A DNA stretch of 64,000 nucleotides from Pantoea sp. 1.19 (GTDB lineage Bacteria > Pseudomonadota > Gammaproteobacteria > Enterobacterales > Enterobacteriaceae): contig NZ_MRBS01000002.1 in assembly GCF_001922585.1 (NCBI RefSeq), forward strand, positions 62,001 to 126,000. The letters are read 5' to 3'. Below, one piece after another: positions 53,064 to 63,136 of the stretch (positions are counted from its first letter, which is position 1; each line of letters opens with the position of its first letter). Both the position numbers and the translations under genes were made by a program. The notes beneath the pieces are model-generated. The model saw only the letters and a list, made by a program, of their open reading frames with translations. It had not been told where the DNA came from and made no database searches.

Positions 53064-55340
53064 TCAGTGCACAGTACCGGCCGTTTTACGCTTCTCAGCG
53101 CTCAGGAACTGACAGGTCAGCTGGTTTTTCTCTTTATCCAGCCCCACCGTCACCGATCCCCCGTCCACCAGCGAGCCGAACAGCAGCTCGTTGGCCAGCG
53201 GTTTCTTCAGGTTTTCCTGCACGGTCCGCGCCATTGGCCGCGCGCCCATCGCCTTATCGTAGCCCTTTTCGGCCAGCCAGTCGCGGGCTTCGTCGCTGAC
53301 TTCCAGCGACACCCCTTTTGCATCCAGCTGCGCCTGCAACTCAACTATAAACTTGTCGACCACCTGATGGATAACCTCCGCAGAGAGGTGCTTGAACCAA
53401 ATGATATTGTCGAGACGGTTGCGGAACTCCGGCGTAAAGATTTTCTTGATCTCTTCCATCGCATCGGTGCTGTTATCCTGATGGATCAGGCCGATGGATT
53501 TGCGCTCGGTCTCCCGCACGCCGGCATTGGTGGTCATCACCACGACCACGTTGCGGAAATCGGCCTTGCGCCCGTTGTTATCGGTCAGCATGCCATTATC
53601 CATGACCTGCAGCAGCAGGTTAAACACGTCCGGATGCGCTTTCTCAATCTCATCGAGCAGCACCACCGCGTGCGGATGTTTGATCACCGCATCGGTCAGC
53701 AGTCCGCCCTGATCGAAGCCTACGTAGCCCGGAGGCGCACCGATCAGGCGACTGACGGTATGGCGCTCCATATACTCGGACATGTCAAAGCGCAGCAGCT
53801 CAATACCCAGCGCCTTCGCCAACTGTACCGTCACCTCCGTCTTACCGACCCCGGTCGGCCCGGCAAACAGGAAAGAGCCCACTGGCTTGCGCTCCTGCCC
53901 CAAACCGGCACGGCTCATCTTAATGGCTTCGGTCAGCGCCTCAATGGCGTTATCCTGACCGAACACCAGCATCTTCAGCCGATCATTGAGGGTTTTCAGC
54001 GTGTCGCGATCGCTGGAGGAGACGCTCTTCTCCGGAATGCGTGCGATGCGCGCCACGACCGACTCGATGTCGGCAACATTGACGGTTTTCTTCCGCTTGC
54101 TCACCGGCTGCAGGCGGGCGCGGGCACCCGCTTCATCAATGACGTCAATGGCCTTATCCGGCAAGTGACGATCGTTGATATATTTCACCGCCAGTTCCAC
54201 CGCGGCACGCACCGCCTTCGCGGTATAGCGCACGTCGTGATGCGCCTCGTACTTCGGCTTCAGCCCGGTGAGGATCTGCACGGTTTCATCCACCGACGGC
54301 TCGGTGATATCGATTTTCTGGAAGCGACGCGCCAGCGCGCGATCCTTCTCAAAAATATTGCTGAACTCCTGATAAGTGGTGGAACCCATTACGCGGATTT
54401 TGCCACTGGAGAGCAGCGGCTTAATCAGGTTAGCCGCATCCACCTGACCACCGGAAGCCGCGCCGGCGCCAATAATGGTGTGGATCTCATCAATAAACAG
54501 AATACTGTTCTGATCCTGCTCCAGCTGTTTCAGCAGCGCCTTGAAGCGCTTTTCGAAATCGCCGCGGTATTTCGTCCCGGCCAGCAGCGAACCGATGTCC
54601 AGCGAGTACAGGGTGCACGCTTTCATCACATCCGGCACGTCGCCCTGCACAATGCGCCAGGCCAGCCCTTCAGCAATAGCGGTTTTACCCACTCCGGATT
54701 CGCCCACCAGCAGCGGGTTATTTTTACGGCGCCGGCACAGTACCTGGATGGCACGCTCCAGCTCCTTATCACGGCCAATCAGCGGATCGATACCGCCGAC
54801 GCGGGCAAGCTGGTTTAAGTTGGTGGTGAAGTTTTCCATCCGGTCCTCCCCGCCTGCCTGCTCTTCATTGACGGGATTCTCGGCACCGGGTGCCTGAGCC
54901 TGTTCGTCTTTGCGCGTGCCGTGAGAGATAAAGTTCACCACGTCGAGGCGGCTCACTTCGTGTTTGCGCAGCAGATAAGCCGCCTGGGACTCCTGCTCGC
55001 TGAAGATAGCCACCAGCACGTTTGCGCCGGTGACCTCACTGCGACCGGAGGACTGCACGTGGAATACCGCGCGCTGCAGAACGCGCTGGAAGCTGAGCGT
55101 CGGCTGGGTGTCGCGCTCCTCCTCGCTGGCGGGCAGCACCGGTGTGGTTTGTTCGATGAAGGTTTCAAGTTCCTGACGCAGAGCAACAATGTCCACCGAA
55201 CAGGCTTCCAGTGCCTCACGCGCCGCCGGGTTACTGAGCAGTGCCAGTAACAGATGCTCGACGGTCATAAACTCGTGTCGGTGCTCACGCGCTCTGGCGA
55301 AAGCCATATTTAAACTGAGTTCCAGTTCTTGATTGAGCAT
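53064..55340 (-). CDS. clpA: ClpA, ATPase subunit of the ClpAP protease
   Basis: AAA+ unfoldase feeding ClpP. ATG 55340 (GGAGG six bases upstream) gives 758 residues, as in E. coli, starting [11 protein letters not shown]. Parts in order: N-domain that docks ClpS (1-145), D1 with Walker [10 protein letters not shown] (about 214-222), D2 with GPTGVGKTE (about 495-503), and the ClpP-docking loop [11 protein letters not shown] (around 613). It starts 42 bases after the clpS stop, so clpS-clpA form an operon. Confidence 0.98.
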   Translation of the reverse strand: MLNQELELSLNMAFARAREHRHEFMTVEHLLLALLSNPAAREALEACSVDIVALRQELETFIEQTTPVLPASEEERDTQPTLSFQRVLQRAVFHVQSSGRSEVTGANVLVAIFSEQESQAAYLLRKHEVSRLDVVNFISHGTRKDEQAQAPGAENPVNEEQAGGEDRMENFTTNLNQLARVGGIDPLIGRDKELERAIQVLCRRRKNNPLLVGESGVGKTAIAEGLAWRIVQGDVPDVMKACTLYSLDIGSLLAGTKYRGDFEKRFKALLKQLEQDQNSILFIDEIHTIIGAGAASGGQVDAANLIKPLLSSGKIRVMGSTTYQEFSNIFEKDRALARRFQKIDITEPSVDETVQILTGLKPKYEAHHDVRYTAKAVRAAVELAVKYINDRHLPDKAIDVIDEAGARARLQPVSKRKKTVNVADIESVVARIARIPEKSVSSSDRDTLKTLNDRLKMLVFGQDNAIEALTEAIKMSRAGLGQERKPVGSFLFAGPTGVGKTEVTVQLAKALGIELLRFDMSEYMERHTVSRLIGAPPGYVGFDQGGLLTDAVIKHPHAVVLLDEIEKAHPDVFNLLLQVMDNGMLTDNNGRKADFRNVVVVMTTNAGVRETERKSIGLIHQDNSTDAMEEIKKIFTPEFRNRLDNIIWFKHLSAEVIHQVVDKFIVELQAQLDAKGVSLEVSDEARDWLAEKGYDKAMGARPMARTVQENLKKPLANELLFGSLVDGGSVTVGLDKEKNQLTCQFLSAEKRKTAGTVH

Positions 55341-55382
55341 AGGCACCTCCCCCAATTATCGCCCAGAAGCCAGTGGCTTCGT

Positions 55383-55703
55383 TCAGGCTTTTTCCAGCGT
55401 GCACAGCAACGGATGCTGATGTTCTTTCGCATAGCGATTGACCATGGCCACCTTGGTTTCAGCCACTTCGGCGGTAAACACCCCGCAGATCGCTTTCCCC
55501 TGATAATGCACGGTCAGCATCAGTTGCGTTGCACGTTCAACATCATAAGAAAAGAACTTTTGCAGTACGTCAATCACAAATTCCATCGGCGTATAGTCAT
55601 CGTTATTCAGGATGACTTTGTACATCGACGGCGGCTTCAGCTCTTCACGTACCTTTGCGTCCGCAAGCTGTTCAAAGTTAAGCCAGTCGTTGGTCTTTCC
55701 CAT
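55383..55703 (-). CDS. clpS: ClpS, ClpA adaptor (N-recognin)
   Basis: Delivers N-degron substrates to ClpAP and blocks SsrA-tagged substrates. The 106 residues equal E. coli. The N-degron pocket blocks [18 protein letters not shown] and the later [17 protein letters not shown] are present. It is upstream of and operonic with clpA; aat, which creates such N-degrons, is in the neighbourhood. Confidence 0.98.
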   Translation of the reverse strand: MGKTNDWLNFEQLADAKVREELKPPSMYKVILNNDDYTPMEFVIDVLQKFFSYDVERATQLMLTVHYQGKAICGVFTAEVAETKVAMVNRYAKEHQHPLLCTLEKA

Positions 55704-56011
55704 ACAATCCTACAGTTTGTTACGCAGCGCACCCTTTCAGACTAGCACGTTGCTCAGTAAGTTAAACCCCGCCGGTGCGCGCCGCTGCAACGACGCCGCG
55801 GCGCCTCACGCGACCCTGGTCACAAAATTTGCAATAGCGTTATCTGCTTCAAATTTTACGGATTTTATCCTCGCGCGTGACCGGCGATGGCTTGACGACC
55901 CGGCCTCTTTTTCGACATTGTACAGACACAAGCTGGTTGCGTTGTAGACAGCTTACAGGCAGAGAGCCTGCTGCTCTCTTCACTGAATTGTCTTGCGAGG
56001 GTTCCAGAAAC
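55704..56011. other. Divergent clpS-cspD intergenic region
   Basis: 308 bases with no supported gene. A TTGACG -35-like element (55892-55897) faces cspD, with poor -10 candidates around 55916-55924. The last 90 bases (including repeated TGCTGCTCTC-like purine/pyrimidine motifs) would form the cspD leader. No clear operator was seen. Confidence 0.45.
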
Positions 56012-56236
56012 ATGGAGACGGGTACTGTTAAATGGTTCAATAACGCCAAAGGCTTCGGCTTCATTTGCCCGGTCGGCGGCGGCGACGATATTTTCGCTCA
56101 CTACTCGACCATTCAAATGGAGGGTTACCGTACCCTCAAAGCCGGGCAAAGCGTCCGGTTTGATGTCCATCAGGGGCCGAAAGGCAACCATGCCAGCCTG
56201 ATAGTTCCGCTGGAAACGGCCACGGTCAACGCCTGA
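56012..56236 (+). CDS. cspD: Stationary-phase cold-shock-like protein CspD
   Basis: Single-stranded DNA/RNA-binding OB-fold protein that inhibits replication in stationary phase and is toxic in excess. ATG 56012 gives 74 residues, equal to E. coli; RNP1 KGFGFI (13-18) and RNP2 DIFAHYS are present, along with the CspD-specific block FDVHQGPKGNHAS. Divergent from clpS, as in E. coli. It ends in a clear terminator. Confidence 0.97.
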   Translation: METGTVKWFNNAKGFGFICPVGGGDDIFAHYSTIQMEGYRTLKAGQSVRFDVHQGPKGNHASLIVPLETATVNA

Positions 56237-56263
56237 GACTCCCCATTTTGACCAACGCGGTCA

Positions 56264-56296
56264 CAAAATGCCAGCTTCTGCGCTGGCATTTTTTCC
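56264..56296 (+). terminator. cspD rho-independent terminator
   Basis: AATGCCAGC (56267-56275), loop TTCTGC, GCTGGCATT (56282-56290), then T residues. Starts about 30 bases after the cspD stop. Confidence 0.9.
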
Positions 56297-56371
56297 TTTT
56301 CCCTCGCCGGAAAAGACCTTCACAGAAATGGGGGGCCCCGTGCGCATTTCAACCGCCAGGGCACAAAGGGT

Positions 56372-58030
56372 TCAGTCAGCTCGCCCGCGCGCCAGCCACA
56401 ATACGCGGGTAAACAGAGTGCGCAGCAGCGGCGGAATCGACGCTACGCCGCGCTCGGCCGCGGCGCCCGCGACGGCAATCGCCAAATCCGGCTTGGTGCT
56501 GCGGTGAATCGCCTTGCTGATCACACGCCGGGCGTTCATCGGCACGCGGTCCGGTAGCTGGGCCAGCTGGTGAAACACGTGCTGAAAACCTTCCCGGTAA
56601 AGAAAGTGCTCCATGTCCGGCGCCGGCAGAATCGTCAAATGCTGGCGCTCGGCGTCTTCCGCGCGCTGCAGCAGGCTGCGCACAGTCGCGGCATACTTTT
56701 TCCCGGCCTCGTCGCCGTCGGTCAGCACGTGCCACTCGATCCCCATCCGCTGGGCAAACTTCAGCAGCGGCCGCAGACCGGACTGGGCAAACTCGATAAC
56801 CTTAACCCCCTCGGCATCAAAATGATAACCGCACTGGCGGGCCAGCTGGTTCACCACCCACACCTCGGTTTCTCCCTCTACCAGCAGCCAGCAGCGTGCA
56901 AACAGCGCGCCTGGGCGGTTAACGCAGATATGAAACACGATGCGGCGCGCCTCTTCGCGGCTAATGCCCTCGGGGCCGAGACGCCAGGCGGCCACCCGCC
57001 CCGACTCGCGCACCAGCCGGCACACCTGTTCGATTGGCACCATCGATAGCAACTCGCTGGAGTTAGTGGTGGTGATTTTTTGCAGCGGCAGCAGAGCCAG
57101 CAGCCCCCAGGCTACCGCCAGCATAATCGGATGCAGCCGGGTCTCAGGGTCCTCAATCAGCAGCAGGGGGCGGGCGTGCGGGTGCAAACGATGACTACCA
57201 CGCGCCCGCACCAGCAGCGCAAACATCCGCAGCACGATCAGCCGCCGGCTGCGGCTGTCGGCGCTGGCGATGGTCTGATTCAGGCTATCCAGATAGCGCC
57301 AGCCCTGGCGCGACTCGCGGTCGCGGCCGCGCGCCGACGGCTGGCTCTCCTGCGGCTGCTGCAGCGAAAAATAGTGTTCCAGCAGCTGTTGCATGGTCAG
57401 CAGCCCTTGGCGCAGCGCGCCGTCGGTGAGGTGCTGTGGCCGCGCCACCAGATCGCGGGTAAGCGCATCGATCTGCCGTGCCAGCGCATCGCTGTCGCGC
57501 CGCGCCGCCGGGGCCGACTCCTGCCGCCAGGGACGGTTAAACCGGGCGTCGCGCAGCCGCAATACCGGATGCAGTCGCACCAGCGTCGCCACCGCCTCGC
57601 CCACGTCCATATCGCTCAGCGGTTCGCCCCGCAGATCGATAAAGTGGTGCCGGGTCGTCACTTCCCCCTGCTCGTCCAGGTCGCCGCTGGCCTGATAGCG
57701 CAGGCGATACAGCCCTCTCCCCTCCCGATGCCAGCCGCTGCGCAGCGCGCGGTAGCGCGGCTGCTGGCGCTCATCGATGCTGCTCTCTTCGAAGGTAAAC
57801 ACCAGCTGCAGATGGCGCAGCCGGGTCGCCTGCTCGCCCGGCGTAAAATAGAAGTCATGCGGGCGAAACTGATAAGGCGCCGTATCCGGCGCCAACAACA
57901 GCGTCAGGGCATCCAACAGGCTGGATTTGCCCCAGGCATTCTCGCCGATTAACACGTTGTCATTTTCGAGCGGAAGCGACAGCCGGCTGAGGCCGCGAAA
58001 ACCGGTGACCGCAAGATGGACCAGCCGCAT
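56372..58030 (-). CDS. ybjD: OLD-family ATP-dependent endonuclease-like protein YbjD
   Basis: A 552-residue protein with an SMC/ABC-type ATPase and a C-terminal TOPRIM domain, the layout of stand-alone OLD nucleases. Walker A GENAWGKSSLLDAL starts at about 29; the ABC-like DPETRLHP segment is a Walker B region; TOPRIM residues are LLVEGETEVW (about 383-392) and DGDEAGKK (about 435-442). Length equals E. coli YbjD. Its physiological role is not established, though phage P2 OLD and relatives act in DNA degradation and phage defence. It is convergent with cspD and divergent from poxB. E. coli has macAB and ybjX between cspD and ybjD; here there are none. Confidence 0.95.
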   Translation of the reverse strand: MRLVHLAVTGFRGLSRLSLPLENDNVLIGENAWGKSSLLDALTLLLAPDTAPYQFRPHDFYFTPGEQATRLRHLQLVFTFEESSIDERQQPRYRALRSGWHREGRGLYRLRYQASGDLDEQGEVTTRHHFIDLRGEPLSDMDVGEAVATLVRLHPVLRLRDARFNRPWRQESAPAARRDSDALARQIDALTRDLVARPQHLTDGALRQGLLTMQQLLEHYFSLQQPQESQPSARGRDRESRQGWRYLDSLNQTIASADSRSRRLIVLRMFALLVRARGSHRLHPHARPLLLIEDPETRLHPIMLAVAWGLLALLPLQKITTTNSSELLSMVPIEQVCRLVRESGRVAAWRLGPEGISREEARRIVFHICVNRPGALFARCWLLVEGETEVWVVNQLARQCGYHFDAEGVKVIEFAQSGLRPLLKFAQRMGIEWHVLTDGDEAGKKYAATVRSLLQRAEDAERQHLTILPAPDMEHFLYREGFQHVFHQLAQLPDRVPMNARRVISKAIHRSTKPDLAIAVAGAAAERGVASIPPLLRTLFTRVLWLARGRAD

Positions 58031-58108
58031 AGTGAGGATTCCTTGACCTGGTTTCTTTTCAGCGTGGCTGCTCTGCCCCGGGTGGTCAAGGCAGCGTTAA
58101 CCCTTTCG

Positions 58109-58120
58109 TCTATGCTTAAT
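58109..58120 (+). promoter_or_regulatory. poxB sigma-S-type -10 element
   Basis: TCTATGCTTAAT matches the sigma-S extended -10 pattern KCTAYRCTTAA throughout. It would start transcription near 58123, about 27 bases before the ATG. E. coli poxB is known to be sigma-S dependent. Confidence 0.65.
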
Positions 58121-58149
58121 GCCATTCGCGCTAACAAAAAGGAGCAGTT

Positions 58150-59871
58150 ATGAAACAGACCGTCGCAGCATTGCTGGCCAGTACGCTGGAGAGCGCCGGC
58201 GTTAAACGTATTTGGGGCGTCACCGGTGATTCACTCAACGGACTCAGCGACAGCCTGAACCGCATGGGCACAATCCAGTGGATGCCCACCCGTCATGAAG
58301 AGGTGGCGGCCTTTGCCGCCGGCGCCGAAGCGCACGTCACCGGCGAGCTGGCGGTCTGTGCCGGCTCCTGCGGACCGGGCAACCTGCATCTGATTAACGG
58401 TTTGTTTGACTGCCACCGTAACCACATGCCGGTGCTGGCTATCGCTGCGCATATCCCCTCCAGCGAGATTGGCACCGGCTATTTTCAGGAGACCCATCCG
58501 CAGGAGCTGTTTCGCGAGTGCAGCCATTACTGTGAGCTGGTTTCCAACGCTGAGCAGCTACCGCAGGTGCTGGGTATTGCGATGCGCAAGGCGATCCTGA
58601 ATCGCGGCGTTTCGGTGGTGGTGCTGCCTGGCGATATCGCACTCCAGGCGGCGCCGGAGAGTGCCTCACCAGCCTGGTATCCGCCGCAGCGGCCGCACAT
58701 GGTCCCGGAAGCCAGCGAAGTGCAAAAACTGGCCGCGGTGCTGAATGAGGCCAACAACATTACACTGCTGTGCGGCAGCGGCTGTGCCGGTGCACACGAA
58801 GAGCTGCTGGCGCTGGCGGAGGCGCTGAAATCGCCGATTGTCCACGCCCTGCGCGGCAAGGAGCACGTGGAGTGGGACAATCCCTATGACGTCGGCATGA
58901 CCGGGCTTATCGGATTCTCCTCCGGCTATCACGCCATGATGAATGCGGACACCGTAGTGCTGCTGGGGACGCAGTTTCCTTACCGGGCGTTCTATCCGGA
59001 AAAAGCCCGCATCATCCAAATCGATATTAATCCCGCCAGCCTCGGTGCCCATAGCCACGTTGACATGGCGCTGCAGGGGGATATCAAAACCACCCTGCGC
59101 GCACTGCTGCCGCAGCTGTCCAGCAAAGCCGATCGCGGTTTCCTGGACAAGGCGCTGAAACATTACGCCGACGCCCGCCGTGAACTGGATGACCTGGCCA
59201 CGGCGAATGACGAGCAGGCCATTCACCCGCAATACCTCGCGCAGCAGATCAGCGCACTGGCCAGTCCCGACGCCATCTTTACCTGCGACGTCGGCACGCC
59301 GACCGTTTGGGCGGCGCGCTATCTGCGGATGAATGGTCAGCGGCGGCTGCTTGGATCGTTCAGCCACGGCTCCATGGCCAACGCCATGCCGCAGGCCATC
59401 GGGGCCCAGGCGGCCGAACCGCAGCGCCAGGTGGTCGCGCTGTGCGGCGACGGTGGCTTTAGCATGCTGATGGGCGATCTGATTTCGCTCAAGCAGCTTA
59501 ATCTGCCGGTAAAAATTGTGATTTTTAATAACAGCGTGCTGGGCTTTGTCGCCATGGAGATGAAGGCCGGTGGCTACCTCACCGACGGCACCGAACTGGA
59601 CAATCCGGATTTTGCCGCCATTGCGGAAGCCTGTGGCATTAAAGGTATCCGGGTAGAAAAAGCTTCGGCGGTCAACGATGCTCTGACGCAGGCCTTCGCC
59701 CACGACGGGCCGGTGGTGATCGATGCCATTACCGCCACCGATGAACTGGCGATGCCGCCAACCATCAAAGCCGAGCAGGCAAAAGGCTTCAGCCTGTATA
59801 TGCTACGGGCGATCATCAACGGGCGCGGCGACGAAGTGGTCGAGCTGGCAAAAACTAACTGGCTACGGTAA
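58150..59871 (+). CDS. poxB: Pyruvate oxidase (ubiquinone, acetate-forming)
   Basis: Thiamine-diphosphate flavoenzyme at the inner face of the membrane: pyruvate + ubiquinone gives acetate + CO2 + ubiquinol. The catalytic Glu50 is in HEEVAAFAA, the TPP motif [11 protein letters not shown]...IVIFNN runs from about 433, and the C-terminal [12 protein letters not shown] is the amphipathic helix that attaches the activated enzyme to membrane lipid. The 573 residues compare with 572. AAAAAGGAG gives a strong ribosome site. It complements pflB: poxB serves late aerobic growth, pflB anaerobic growth. Confidence 0.98.
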   Translation: MKQTVAALLASTLESAGVKRIWGVTGDSLNGLSDSLNRMGTIQWMPTRHEEVAAFAAGAEAHVTGELAVCAGSCGPGNLHLINGLFDCHRNHMPVLAIAAHIPSSEIGTGYFQETHPQELFRECSHYCELVSNAEQLPQVLGIAMRKAILNRGVSVVVLPGDIALQAAPESASPAWYPPQRPHMVPEASEVQKLAAVLNEANNITLLCGSGCAGAHEELLALAEALKSPIVHALRGKEHVEWDNPYDVGMTGLIGFSSGYHAMMNADTVVLLGTQFPYRAFYPEKARIIQIDINPASLGAHSHVDMALQGDIKTTLRALLPQLSSKADRGFLDKALKHYADARRELDDLATANDEQAIHPQYLAQQISALASPDAIFTCDVGTPTVWAARYLRMNGQRRLLGSFSHGSMANAMPQAIGAQAAEPQRQVVALCGDGGFSMLMGDLISLKQLNLPVKIVIFNNSVLGFVAMEMKAGGYLTDGTELDNPDFAAIAEACGIKGIRVEKASAVNDALTQAFAHDGPVVIDAITATDELAMPPTIKAEQAKGFSLYMLRAIINGRGDEVVELAKTNWLR

Positions 59872-59888
59872 CTTCACTGTTCAACAAG

Positions 59889-59913
59889 CGGGCGCGGCAG
59901 CGCCCGTTTTTTT
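59889..59913 (+). terminator. poxB rho-independent terminator
   Basis: CGGGCGC (59889-59895), loop GGCA, GCGCCCG (59900-59906), then seven T. It lies 17 bases after the poxB stop and separates it from the metallo-hydrolase gene. Confidence 0.92.
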
Positions 59914-59944
59914 GTCCATTTTTTCTCCACGTCGAGACCGCCGT

Positions 59945-60772
59945 ATGACTGACGTACAGCGTTTTACCGTTGGGCAGTGTGAGGTGATTAAAATCCCAGA
60001 GATCGACGTTCCGTTTCCCGCGGCAACGCTCTGGCCACACTCTCCCCTGCCCGCCGACACGCCTGAACAGATTACGCTCTCGGTGCACAGCTGGGTGGTG
60101 CGCACGCCGCAGCACACCCTGGTAATCGATACCGCCAACGGTAATGGCCGCGAGCGCCCCCACGCGCCGATGTTTCACCAGCTAAACACCGACTGGCTCC
60201 GCCATCTGCAAGACGCCGGAGTCGATCCCCATCGCGTGGACTGGGTGCTGATGACCCATCTGCACGGTGATCATATCGGCTGGAATACCCATTGGGTCAA
60301 CGGGCAGTGGCAGCCGCTGTTTCCGCGGGCGCGCTATGTCTGCCCGGAAAAAGGACTGGCGCGCTGGCAGCGCGATCCGACCCGCCAGGCCATGATGGCC
60401 GACAGCCTCACGCCGCTGATCGATGCCGGCCTGCTGGAAACAATGCATCCCGAGCAGCAGCCGGTATTTGCCGACCTGCTGCGGGTAGTGCCCACCCCGG
60501 GCCACACGCCAGATCACACCGCCATCATTCTGCACAGCGCAGGCGAGTATGCGCTGTTTACCGGCGATCTGATGCACAATGCGCTGCAGGTCAGCCAGCC
60601 CCAGCTGGCATCCTGCTTTTGCGAAGATGCGGAGCAGGCCGAAGCGCAGCGCCGTTGGGCGCTGAACTGGGCCGCCGATCATCAGGCCCTGTGGTGCAGC
60701 GCCCACTTCGCTGGCAGCTCGGCGGGTAGGGTTACCCGCGCAGGCGACGGTTTCACCTGGCAGTATTGCTGA
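59945..60772 (+). CDS. Metallo-beta-lactamase-fold hydrolase of unknown substrate
   Basis: A 275-residue cytoplasmic protein without signal peptide. The full dinuclear metal set is visible: THLHGDHIGWN (His105, His107, Asp109, His110), PTPGHTPDHT (His187), FTGDLMHN (Asp208) and SAHF (His254). The layout, with a long N-terminal strand pair and a late His, resembles the AHL-lactonase/AttM-like branch of the superfamily, but that branch also contains phosphotriesterase-like and other esterases, so the substrate is not assigned. ATG 59945 was chosen because the frame upstream overlaps poxB; the ribosome site is weak. It lies between the poxB terminator and ltaE. E. coli has hcr-hcp beyond poxB here, not this gene. 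Confidence 0.85.
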   Translation: MTDVQRFTVGQCEVIKIPEIDVPFPAATLWPHSPLPADTPEQITLSVHSWVVRTPQHTLVIDTANGNGRERPHAPMFHQLNTDWLRHLQDAGVDPHRVDWVLMTHLHGDHIGWNTHWVNGQWQPLFPRARYVCPEKGLARWQRDPTRQAMMADSLTPLIDAGLLETMHPEQQPVFADLLRVVPTPGHTPDHTAIILHSAGEYALFTGDLMHNALQVSQPQLASCFCEDAEQAEAQRRWALNWAADHQALWCSAHFAGSSAGRVTRAGDGFTWQYC

Positions 60773-60859
60773 TGCCCGCCGGCCTGATCGCTACCGAAAC
60801 GCAGTATTCACATCGGGCGCACGGCGCGGCGCTCGCGTTATTCTTACAGGAGTACGGAC

Positions 60860-61870
60860 ATGATTGATGTACGCAGTGATACCGTTACCCGCCCGTCGGC
60901 GGCGATGCTGGCAGCGATGATGGCGGCCGAAACCGGCGATGACGTCTACGGTGACGATCCGACCGTGAATGCGCTGGAGGCCGACGCCGCGCGGCTCAGC
61001 GGCAAAGCGGCGGCGCTTTTTTTACCGACCGGGACGCAGGCCAACCTGGTGGCGCTGCTGTGCCACTGCCAGCGCGGGGACGAATACATCGTGGGCCAGC
61101 TGGCGCATAACTATAAATATGAAGCGGGCGGCGCGGCGGTGCTTGGCAGTATCCAGCCGCAGCCGATCCTCGCCGCCGGCGACGGCACCCTGCCGCTAGA
61201 CCAGGTGGCCGCGTTCATTAAACCCGATGATGCCCACTTCGCCCGCACCCGCTTGCTGAGTCTGGAAAACACCCACAACGGGAAAGTACTGCCGACGGCT
61301 TATCTGGTTGAAGCCTGGCACTTCACCCGCGAACGCGGGCTGGCGCTGCATATTGACGGGGCACGCATCTTCAATGCGGTGGTGGCGCAAAACACCTCGC
61401 TGGCGGCGCTGGCCCGCTACTGCGACAGCCTGACCATTTGCCTGTCAAAAGGGCTGGGCGCCCCGATCGGATCGCTGCTGTGCGGCAGTGCGCCAATGAT
61501 TCAGCAGGCGCGGCGCTGGCGTAAAATGACCGGCGGCGGTATGCGCCAGGCGGGCATTTTAGCCGCGGCGGGACGCTATGCGCTGCAGCATCATGTGGCG
61601 CGTCTGGCTGACGATCACGCTAACGCCGCGTGGCTGGCCTCGGCGCTGCGGGAGATTGGCGTGGCGGTGCGTCGGCAGGACACCAACATGGTGTTTATTG
61701 CGGTGCCGGAGGAGCAGATTGCTCCGCTGGCGGCGTGGTTCGCCACGCGGGACATCCGCGTGTCGGTGGCGGCAATCACCCGACTGGTGACCCACCTCGA
61801 CGTCAGTCGGCCCCAGCTGGAGCGGCTGGTCGCCGAGTGGGCGGCGTTTTTACGCACGCACCGCGCCTGA
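60860..61870 (+). CDS. ltaE: Low-specificity L-threonine aldolase
   Basis: PLP enzyme cleaving L-threonine and L-allo-threonine to glycine and acetaldehyde. The protein opens MIDVRSDTVTRPS; PLP Lys197 is in ICLSKGLGAPIGS; RKMTGGGMRQ is the conserved active-site block. The 336 residues compare with 333. ACAGGAG is a good ribosome site. It lies 87 bases after the metallo-hydrolase and is convergent with amiD. Confidence 0.97.
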   Translation: MIDVRSDTVTRPSAAMLAAMMAAETGDDVYGDDPTVNALEADAARLSGKAAALFLPTGTQANLVALLCHCQRGDEYIVGQLAHNYKYEAGGAAVLGSIQPQPILAAGDGTLPLDQVAAFIKPDDAHFARTRLLSLENTHNGKVLPTAYLVEAWHFTRERGLALHIDGARIFNAVVAQNTSLAALARYCDSLTICLSKGLGAPIGSLLCGSAPMIQQARRWRKMTGGGMRQAGILAAAGRYALQHHVARLADDHANAAWLASALREIGVAVRRQDTNMVFIAVPEEQIAPLAAWFATRDIRVSVAAITRLVTHLDVSRPQLERLVAEWAAFLRTHRA

Positions 61871-61886
61871 GTCCGCGCGCGGTTTT

Positions 61887-62705
61887 TCAGAGCGCGGCGC
61901 CGTACTGGGCCACCAGCGCCTCGGCGATAGCCAGCGTCTCAGCATCCGCCAGGCCGCGGGTGTCCGCCGGACGAAAGTGCATCTGGAACGCCGCAATCAC
62001 CCGACGCTGCTGCTCTACCGTCATGTCCGGCGGCACCTCATAACCATAGCGCGCCAGCACCGCCAACAGCGCCGCGGGTTGGACCGGGGAGCGCGCCGGC
62101 CGATCGCCCAGCCGGGCGCGTACCTGCCCGGCATCCGGCCAGGCGCCCAGTCCTGCCCGGGCCAGCGCCACCCACGGAAACCGCGGACCGGGATCCTGTT
62201 TACGCTGCGGCGCAATATCGCTGTGACCGACGATATTTTCCGGGGGAATGCCATAGCGCTGCACAATATCCCGCAGAAGCGCCTGCAGCGCCGCTATCTG
62301 CTCGGGGGGAAACGCTGCCCAGCGCAGGCCGCTCAGCGTGCGGGTATACCCGGGATTAACCAGCTCAATGCCGATGGACGTATCGTTCAGGCGGCTGGCA
62401 CCGCGCCAGAAGCTCGGCCCGGCGTGCCACGCCAGCTGCGCTTCCGGTACCAGCTGCACGATCGTCGGATTGCGCCAGGCAGGATGGGCGGGCAGCAGAT
62501 AGTGAACGCTGACCTCGCTGCCGCGCAGGGTCGCCAGCGACGTGGGATAATCCTCTGCGGTGTAGTGAATGACGACCGCTTTGATTCGCGGCCGCGCACC
62601 CGGCGCCGGGTGGCGGCCATCGGCAACATAGCCGGGGCGCTGCTCCAGCCCCGGTGAACTGCAGCCGACCAGCAGCAGCGCCAGTAACCCAACCCACTGG
62701 CGCAT
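61887..62705 (-). CDS. amiD: N-acetylmuramoyl-L-alanine amidase AmiD, lipoprotein
   Basis: Zinc amidase anchored in the outer membrane that cleaves the muramic acid-peptide bond, including anhydro-murein. Lipobox LLVGC puts the lipidated Cys at 15. Amidase_2 residues: His47 (VIHYTAED), Glu114 (IGIELVNPG), His161 and Asp171 (GHSDIAPQRKQDPG). A C-terminal peptidoglycan-binding-like helical domain follows (about 215-272). The 272 residues compare with 276. The ATG overlaps the ybjQ stop by one base. Confidence 0.96.
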   Translation of the reverse strand: MRQWVGLLALLLVGCSSPGLEQRPGYVADGRHPAPGARPRIKAVVIHYTAEDYPTSLATLRGSEVSVHYLLPAHPAWRNPTIVQLVPEAQLAWHAGPSFWRGASRLNDTSIGIELVNPGYTRTLSGLRWAAFPPEQIAALQALLRDIVQRYGIPPENIVGHSDIAPQRKQDPGPRFPWVALARAGLGAWPDAGQVRARLGDRPARSPVQPAALLAVLARYGYEVPPDMTVEQQRRVIAAFQMHFRPADTRGLADAETLAIAEALVAQYGAAL

Positions 62706-63028
62706 CAGCGACTCAACTTCACCGCGGTGCCGCTGACGCTGACCATCAGCATGGTGCTGTCTTTCCCCACGGTTTCATAATCAATGTCGATGCCCACCAC
62801 CGCATCGGCTCCGAGCGCCGCGGCCTGCGCCGTCAGCTCGGCGAACGCGACCTCGCGGGCGCGACGCAACTCTTTCTCGTAGGCACCGGATCGGCCACCG
62901 ACAATGTCGCGGATACCGGCGAAAAAATCGCGAAAAATATTGGCGCCCAGAATCGCTTCACCGGTAACTACGCCGCAATATGCCGTAATGGTGTGGCCTT
63001 CCAGCGTCGGTGTCGTGGATAATTTCAT
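62705..63028 (-). CDS. ybjQ: YbjQ family protein (UPF0145)
   Basis: A 107-residue cytoplasmic protein of the heavy-metal-binding-like YbjQ/UPF0145 group with the conserved [18 protein letters not shown] and [16 protein letters not shown] blocks. ATG 63028 gives the E. coli length and has AGGAG six bases upstream; the eight codons upstream are not conserved. Function unknown. It is coupled to amiD (overlapping stop/start) and divergent from ybjP. Confidence 0.95.
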   Translation of the reverse strand: MKLSTTPTLEGHTITAYCGVVTGEAILGANIFRDFFAGIRDIVGGRSGAYEKELRRAREVAFAELTAQAAALGADAVVGIDIDYETVGKDSTMLMVSVSGTAVKLSR

Positions 63029-63136
63029 GGCTGCTCCTGTTAATTGTTTCATTTAAGTCACGACTCGCTAAAGCACGCGGCTGTGCTTTACTTTATGCTA
63101 AAAATTGCTCATCCCCACAGTCATAAGGAAATAAAG

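Noticed and set aside
53046-54818. 590-codon open frame antisense to clpA
   Set aside because: It mirrors the clpA coding sequence on the opposite strand; GC-rich codon bias leaves long stop-free antisense frames. The protein resembles nothing and has an odd His/Gln/Arg-rich composition.
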